A stretch of DNA of 9,615 nucleotides, from positions 1-9,615 of the forward strand of contig JAUIIF010000125.1 in NCBI GenBank assembly GCA_030431945.1. Direction: 5' to 3'. Made by a program: the position numbers and the translations under genes. The notes under the pieces were generated by a model, which did no database searches, had not been told where the DNA came from, and saw only the letters and a program-made list of their open reading frames with translations. Source of the DNA: Bacteroidia bacterium (lineage in GTDB: Bacteria; Bacteroidota; Bacteroidia; Chitinophagales; Saprospiraceae). Shown here one piece after another: positions 5,750 to 9,615 of this stretch. Positions within the stretch are counted from its first letter, which is position 1; every line of letters begins with the position of its first letter.

Positions 5750-7222
5750 ATGCAAGCAAAAACGCCTAACGAGAGGATTATCTTCGGGCTTAAGGTCAAG
5801 CAACTGCGCCAGGAACAAGGGCTGTCCTTTTCGGACCTTTCGAAGATGTCAGGAATGTCTTTGTCTTACCTCAATGAAATTGAGAAAGGCAAGAAGTTCC
5901 CTAAGCTGGACAAGGTGAAGAACCTGGCCAAGGCTTTAGGTACGACGGTGGAGGAACTGACGAACGGGGAATTAGGGCGCAACCTTGCCCCGGTTACCCA
6001 GCTGCTTCAGTCTAACTTTCTCAACGAATTGCCCCTGGAGCTTTTCGGTATTGAACTGAGTAAAGTGGCAGAAATAGTAGCCCAGGCCCCCATGCGGGTA
6101 GGTGCCTTCATCAGTACCCTGCTGGAGCTCTCCCGGTCTTATGCCCTCCGCGAAGAAAACTTTTATTTCGCCGCCCTGCGCTCCTACCTCGAGCTACACG
6201 ACAACTACTTCCCGGAGTTGGAAAAGTCCGTAGACAACTTTGTGCAAAAACATAACCTGGGCGACTTACGGCCGGTGCCCCCACGGGTTTTGGGCAGCTT
6301 GCTGGAAACCCAGTATGACTATACGATTGTAACGGACGGGCTGGATGCACACCCGGACCTGAAAATGCTGCGGGCGGTCTTCCTGCCGGAGCAAAAAAAA
6401 TTACTGCTGAACGGCGACCTGACTTTGGTGCAACGCGGTTTCCAGTTCGGGAAAGAGCTTGCTTTCAATCACCTGCGGTTAACCCAGCGGGCCAACACCA
6501 GCAGCCTGCTGCGCAGTCGCGTTTTTGAGGAAGTCCTGAACCACAGCAAAGCCACCTACTTCAGTGTTGCCCTGCACATTCCGTTGCAACCCTTTACGGA
6601 AAAGATCCGTGAATTCTTTGCCCTACCCGCCTGGGACGGAAAAGCTTTCCTGGGGCTGATGCAGCGTTTTAACGCAACCCCGGAAATGTTTTTCCACCGG
6701 CTCACCAATGTACTGCCGCAATTTTTTGGTCTCCGGGAAATATTCTTTTTGCGCTTTTTGCACGAACCGAAGACGGACGAGTTCACCATCGATAAGGAAT
6801 TGCACCTGAACCGGCGTCATCACCCTCACGAAAACGGATTATTTGAGCATTATTGCCGGCGCTGGGTCAGCCTCAGCCTCCTGCAGGAGATCCTTGCTGA
6901 AGAAGATAAGGGAACGATCCGCATTGACGTACAGCGCAGTCATTATTACGCTACGGAAGATGAATACCTCTGCATCACGCTGGCGAGAATGGGGTATCCC
7001 CGTCCGGAAAAAAACGTCAGCGTTACGCTCGGTTTTCTGCTCAATGACCAACTCCGGAAAACCATTGCCTGGCACGCAGACCCGGCCATTCCCCAACGGC
7101 AGGTGAACACCACGTGTGAGCGCTGCCCTATTGAGGACTGTACGGAGCGTGCGGCCCCCCCGGTTATTGTCCAGAAGCGAGCCCGCTATCAGCGGATAAA
7201 GTCCGCTTTACAGTCTTTGTAA
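5750..7222 (+). CDS. ScfR/PrpR/RamB-type transcriptional regulator: XRE HTH, IrrE-like domain, Fe-S-type Cys cluster
   Basis: 490 aa from the ATG at 5750; an in-frame GTG at 5723 overlaps the palindrome and is less likely. An XRE/HTH_3 domain fills about residues 10-68, with recognition region MSLSYLNEIEKGKKFP (36-51). A middle domain (about 165-300) resembles the IrrE/M78 fold, but the HExxH motif has decayed to KELAF (235-239), so no metallopeptidase activity is expected. The C-terminal DUF2083-like domain ends with CERCPIEDCTERAAPP, placing Cys456, Cys459 and Cys464 in a C-x2-C-x4-C pattern. In Mycobacterium tuberculosis PrpR, cysteines in this domain hold a 4Fe-4S cluster and the protein responds to acyl-CoA. 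By family it is a cytoplasmic one-component regulator of short-chain acyl-CoA or central carbon genes. No such genes are adjacent, so its regulon is unknown. Confidence 0.92.
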   Translation: MQAKTPNERIIFGLKVKQLRQEQGLSFSDLSKMSGMSLSYLNEIEKGKKFPKLDKVKNLAKALGTTVEELTNGELGRNLAPVTQLLQSNFLNELPLELFGIELSKVAEIVAQAPMRVGAFISTLLELSRSYALREENFYFAALRSYLELHDNYFPELEKSVDNFVQKHNLGDLRPVPPRVLGSLLETQYDYTIVTDGLDAHPDLKMLRAVFLPEQKKLLLNGDLTLVQRGFQFGKELAFNHLRLTQRANTSSLLRSRVFEEVLNHSKATYFSVALHIPLQPFTEKIREFFALPAWDGKAFLGLMQRFNATPEMFFHRLTNVLPQFFGLREIFFLRFLHEPKTDEFTIDKELHLNRRHHPHENGLFEHYCRRWVSLSLLQEILAEEDKGTIRIDVQRSHYYATEDEYLCITLARMGYPRPEKNVSVTLGFLLNDQLRKTIAWHADPAIPQRQVNTTCERCPIEDCTERAAPPVIVQKRARYQRIKSALQSL

Positions 7223-7234
7223 ACAGGTCCACCT

Positions 7235-7242
7235 TATCTTCG
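7235..7242 (+). promoter_or_regulatory. Possible -7 element upstream of the DUF6377-type gene
   Basis: TATCTTCG matches TAnnTTTG at all but one fixed position, with a TTG (7217-7219) 15 bp upstream overlapping the end of the regulator gene. It would give a leader of about 115 nt carrying the right 18-bp repeat copy. This is a weak prediction; the 138-bp gap (7223-7360) shows no better promoter and no T-run terminator. Confidence 0.2.
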
Positions 7243-7260
7243 GCCCGCTCAACCTTTTCA

Positions 7261-7278
7261 GCACCTGCGGCCGCGCCC
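7261..7278 (+). repeat. 18-bp inverted repeat, right copy
   Basis: GCACCTGCGGCCGCGCCC is identical to the reverse complement of 4253-4270. It starts 39 nt after the stop of the ScfR-like regulator, about the same distance as the left copy from the preceding stop. It is followed by CG-rich sequence with GTGC (7280-7283), so a GCAC/GTGC stem could form across it. Confidence 0.6.
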
Positions 7279-7360
7279 CGTGCTTCGGATGGGAAAATAT
7301 GAGCTATTTACCTGATATTGTGAGCAAAGCGAGTGTTGTCTGCCGCCGCTAAGTCATTGT

Positions 7361-8977
7361 ATGTACCCGCTGAAAAAAATTCTTTTCTGCTGCCTGCTCT
7401 TGGCCCTCCAGGGGGCAGGGTATGCTCAGTTGGATTCCTTGTTGGATGTTCTTGATGCGGAACTGGACAAAAGGGATTTTTACCTGGCCAAAAAAGAAGC
7501 GGAGCTGCAATCTTTTGATGAAGCGCGGGAGCGGGCACAAAGCCTTGAGGAGCAGTTTGAGGTTACGCTCCATAAAGTCATGGCCCTGGAATCCTTTTCC
7601 TTTACCCGGGCCAATACGGAGGCAAAACGCCTGGCGCAGCTTGCACGTCAGCTGGATGATCCGCAAAAAATCGACCTCGCGCGCCTGAAAAAATCTTTTA
7701 TTTTTCTCTCGGCCGGGCTTTTCAATGAAGCGCTGGACACGCTGAACACCATAAATCTGGACAACTTCTCCAACCGGCTGAAAGCAGAGTACTACGCTAC
7801 CCGCGCCCGGTGTTTTATCGATCTTTCCGATAATTATCCCGACCTGGAGTTGAGTGAACGCAGCCGGGAGATTGCCACCAGCAATTTACAGCAAGCCATC
7901 CGGCACGTGGCGCCCGACACCATCGAGCTACTTTCCCTGAAGGGCTTCCTGGCCATCGCCCAGCGTAAGCCGCTCGACGGGGTGAAGGTCTACCACGCCG
8001 TCAGGAAGCACCCCGATGCCACCGTCCGCCTGATGGCCAAAGAACACGGAACGGTGGGGGTAAACTACACCTTGCTGAACATGCACGATTCGGCCAGGAT
8101 TGCCATTATAAAATCTGCCATTGCCGACGAGCGTTCCGTTACCCGGGAAGCAATTTCCCTGGTACGGGTAGCGCGCTACGCCTACGAAATGGGGGACAGC
8201 GAGCGCTCCTCCCGTTACATAAAAGTCGGCTTAGAAAACGCCAACTTTTTTGATGCCCGGCACCGTAAGATCGAAGTACTCGAAATTCTTCCCTTTATCG
8301 AAGAGGAGCGGCAACAGTTGCTCCGGTCCCAGCGGCAGCAATTTATCATTTTCTCCTTCCTCCTGTCGGTACTGTTGTTGCTGGCAATCTGGCTGATCCG
8401 GCGGACCATCCTGCAGAACCGCGAATTGCAACAACGAAGAAAAGCCTTGCTGGATGCCTACCAGCAATTGCGGGAAAACAATACTGCGCTGCGGGAGTCT
8501 GAACGCATCAAGGAACAGTACATCGGCTATTTTTTCCAAACCAATACTAAGTTCATCACCACGGCCAAAAAGGTAATTGACAAGGCGACGAAGGCCATTT
8601 ATGCGGCGGATTTCAAGGAAGCCAAATTCCAGCTAAAGTCATTCAATGCCAAACAGCAAAACAAACAGTTGCTCCGGGATTTTGACCAGGCATTCCTAAC
8701 CCTCTTCCCTAATTTTGTTCCTCAGTTCGAGGCTTTGTTCCCCCCGGGTCATTCCTGGCAGGAAGCCGGGCAGGAAGAGCTCTCCGTTGAAATAAGAATA
8801 TTTGCCCTGATGCGGCTTGGCATCAAAAACAACGATACCATTTCAAAAATCCTGGGCTATTCCGTCAACACCATCTATTCCTACCGGAGTAAAGTGCGCG
8901 GAAAATCGACACTTTCTAAGGAAGACTTTGATCAGGCCGTAATGACCATTTCCTCGACCCGCCCTCCCGTAACGTAA
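7361..8977 (+). CDS. DUF6377-type membrane-tethered regulator: periplasmic helical repeats, TM helix, coiled coil, LuxR-like HTH
   Basis: 538 aa, ATG start. A signal sequence ends GYA before Gln23. Residues ~24-320 are helical with degenerate TPR-like pairs of helices and would lie in the periplasm. A single membrane helix spans about 328-347 (IIFSFLLSVLLLLAIWLI), followed by a coiled coil (about 350-385) and a cytoplasmic segment. The C-terminus (about 474-516) has a LuxR/sigma-4-like helix-turn-helix: EIRIFALMRLGIKNNDTISK, then recognition helix SVNTIYSYRSKVR (501-513). This architecture matches Bacteroidota DUF6377-type proteins, built like a two-component sensor without kinase or receiver. 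It probably converts an envelope signal directly into transcription. The signal, and whether the HTH binds DNA while membrane-bound, are unknown. The gene ends three bases before a hairpin terminator candidate. Confidence 0.9.
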   Translation: MYPLKKILFCCLLLALQGAGYAQLDSLLDVLDAELDKRDFYLAKKEAELQSFDEARERAQSLEEQFEVTLHKVMALESFSFTRANTEAKRLAQLARQLDDPQKIDLARLKKSFIFLSAGLFNEALDTLNTINLDNFSNRLKAEYYATRARCFIDLSDNYPDLELSERSREIATSNLQQAIRHVAPDTIELLSLKGFLAIAQRKPLDGVKVYHAVRKHPDATVRLMAKEHGTVGVNYTLLNMHDSARIAIIKSAIADERSVTREAISLVRVARYAYEMGDSERSSRYIKVGLENANFFDARHRKIEVLEILPFIEEERQQLLRSQRQQFIIFSFLLSVLLLLAIWLIRRTILQNRELQQRRKALLDAYQQLRENNTALRESERIKEQYIGYFFQTNTKFITTAKKVIDKATKAIYAADFKEAKFQLKSFNAKQQNKQLLRDFDQAFLTLFPNFVPQFEALFPPGHSWQEAGQEELSVEIRIFALMRLGIKNNDTISKILGYSVNTIYSYRSKVRGKSTLSKEDFDQAVMTISSTRPPVT

Positions 8978-8979
8978 AA

Positions 8980-9005
8980 TGCCGTCCCCGGAAAGGAGAA
9001 CGGCA
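8980..9005. terminator. Hairpin terminator candidate after the DUF6377-type gene
   Basis: TGCCGT and ACGGCA pair perfectly around a 14-nt loop that can add a further CC/GG pairing. It begins three bases after the stop at 8977. On the plus strand only a short TTT follows. On the minus strand the stem is followed by ATTTTA, so it may serve transcripts coming from uvrA as well. Confidence 0.4.
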
Positions 9006-9087
9006 CTGTTTCAAAACACTACTTTTCGAGTCGCCAGCGGCGAAAAAAATCATACTCACTATTAAAACCCGTCCAGCTAGCTCAGCC

Positions 9088-9126
9088 GAGTCAAAAAACG
9101 ATCAGCTCGTTTTCGTGCTGCGACTC
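9088..9126. terminator. Nested stem-loop, candidate bidirectional terminator
   Basis: An inner perfect 7-bp repeat, AAAACGA and TCGTTTT with loop TCAGC (9095-9113), sits inside an outer GAGTC/GACTC pair (9088-9092 and 9122-9126). On the minus strand the inner stem is followed by a six-base T-run, so it suits the end of uvrA transcripts; on the plus strand four Ts are part of the stem. The stem is AT-rich and weak, and it is 264 nt past the uvrA stop, which lowers confidence. Confidence 0.4.
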
Positions 9127-9144
9127 TTTAAGGACAATACAATA

Positions 9145-9213
9145 ATGGGGCCTTCCCCGAAAGGATACAAGCAAGAAATGCGCATATATAGAAATATCGC
9201 AAACCAAATATAA
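9145..9213 (+). CDS. Possible 22-aa small protein (speculative)
   Basis: ATG at 9145 is preceded by AAGGA (9130-9134) at a 10-nt gap, a better ribosome-binding site than most genes in this window have. The product would be 22 aa, beginning MGPSPKGYKQEMRIY and ending at TAA 9211-9213, and is basic. A perfect ATCTTG/CAAGAT hairpin follows at 9219-9235. The ORF is short enough to be chance, and I recognise no family. Confidence 0.15.
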   Translation: MGPSPKGYKQEMRIYRNIANQI

Positions 9214-9364
9214 CTAACATCTTGATTTGCAAGATATTAAACAGACGCTTTCACGGGTCGAATATAGACAATATATAGAATTATACGACCTGATTACCAG
9301 GGTTTCAGCAGCGAAAATCGCCCATCAGGGGGTCGGTCGGGAAAAGCTGCGCGGTGCCCGGCGC

Positions 9365-9615
9365 CTAAAGTTCTTCCTTCAAAAAACGTCCCGTATGGCT
9401 CTCTTTTACCGTGGCCACCTTTTCGGGGGTTCCCTTCGCCACGAGGGTGCCACCGCCCCGGCCGCCTTCGGGGCCCATATCCAGGATGTAATCGGCCACT
9501 TTAATCACGTCCATCGTGTGCTCAATCACGATCACCGTATTGCCCTTGTCGACGAGCCCCTGTAAGACGCGCAGCAAATACTGGATATCTTCAAAATGCA
9601 GGCCGGTCGTGGGTT
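9365..9615 (-). CDS. uvrA: UvrA, excinuclease ABC subunit A, C-terminal part
   Basis: The frame is open from the window edge to the TAG at 9365-9367 and gives about 82 residues. They read PTTGLHFEDIQYLL, then GNTVIVIEHTMDVIKVADYI, LDMGPEGGRGGG and KGTPEKVATVKESHTGRFLK: the end of the second ABC ATPase domain of UvrA, with the D-loop (from the SDEPTTGLH block), the switch His of VIEH, and the conserved GPEGG. The protein starts upstream of the window, so the true N-terminus, zinc modules and Walker motifs are not seen. UvrA finds bulky DNA lesions as a dimer and loads UvrB in nucleotide excision repair. The C-terminus ends normally (FLKEEL) with no visible defect. Confidence 0.97.
   Translation of the reverse strand, partial: PTTGLHFEDIQYLLRVLQGLVDKGNTVIVIEHTMDVIKVADYILDMGPEGGRGGGTLVAKGTPEKVATVKESHTGRFLKEEL

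Larger units (their letters stand above)
8978..9364. other. 387-bp convergent intergenic region
   Basis: This gap between the DUF6377-type gene and the end of uvrA is mostly non-coding. Its first third holds stem-loops (8980-9005, 9031-9043, 9088-9126). The part from about 9127 to 9295 is much more AT-rich than the coding DNA around it. It carries three copies of ATATAGA (9186-9192, 9261-9267, 9272-9278), a GGGG-CCTT-CCCC stem (9147-9158), a perfect ATCTTG/CAAGAT stem (9219-9235) and a possible 22-codon ORF (9145-9213). No RNA family could be recognised. Confidence 0.6.

Noticed and set aside
9031..9043. TCGCC-AGC-GGCGA hairpin as a terminator
   Set aside because: On the plus strand it is followed by A residues, and on the minus strand by CTCG, so neither direction has a T-run.
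9227..9565. Plus-strand open frame of about 112 codons overlapping uvrA
   Set aside because: Two thirds of it is antisense to the conserved UvrA C-terminus, and the rest runs through the AT-rich gap without a ribosome-binding site.
1..9615. Defence system, CRISPR array, prophage, transposon, tRNA or rRNA
   Set aside because: Looked for spaced direct repeats, transposase or integrase motifs, tRNA-like arms and toxin-antitoxin pairs; none was seen beyond the 18-bp inverted repeat reported above.

Overview
The window looks like a moderately GC-rich Bacteroidota chromosome, plausibly a Saprospiria/Lewinella-like marine lineage. That placement is inference. It rests on Bacteroidota-type promoter elements (TAnnTTTG, with an upstream TTG at the best site), a PorT-type outer-membrane barrel, a DUF6377-type membrane-tethered regulator and a Bacteroidota-type glucosaminidase fold. 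No rRNA, tRNA, CRISPR array, transposase or phage gene is visible. The content reads as core and housekeeping genes with a few lineage-specific proteins.

Layout. Minus strand, 93-3478: a predicted lipoprotein of unknown function, a membrane-anchored glucosaminidase-like protein and a DEAD-box RNA helicase. They point the same way, but the gaps are large and the last two each have a recognisable promoter, so they are probably separate transcripts. A 67-bp divergent gap separates this block from the plus strand. Plus strand, 3546-8977: a small outer-membrane beta-barrel, a secreted class-C-like serine hydrolase, an ScfR/PrpR-type regulator with a C-terminal cysteine cluster, and a signal-peptide/helical-repeat/TM/coiled-coil/HTH protein of the DUF6377 type. 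A 387-bp convergent gap (8978-9364) with stem-loops and an AT-rich stretch follows. The window ends inside the C-terminus of uvrA on the minus strand.

How the genes may relate. Four or five products act at the cell envelope: lipoprotein, glucosaminidase-like protein, barrel, serine hydrolase and DUF6377 sensor. The two regulators are unusual. One probably senses acyl-CoA or redox/Fe-S status in the cytoplasm; the other carries its DNA-binding domain on a membrane-anchored chain. No metabolic operon sits beside either, so their targets cannot be read from context.

The points most worth a second look are: (1) the glucosaminidase-like protein has Leu where the family has its catalytic Glu, so it may be a pseudo-enzyme; (2) an exact 18-bp inverted repeat brackets the serine hydrolase plus ScfR-like regulator pair; (3) a GCGAA-N2-TTCGC palindrome lies just before the regulator start; (4) the convergent gap before uvrA holds stem-loops and a possible 22-codon ORF. 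I do not see a clear-cut new multi-gene system here.
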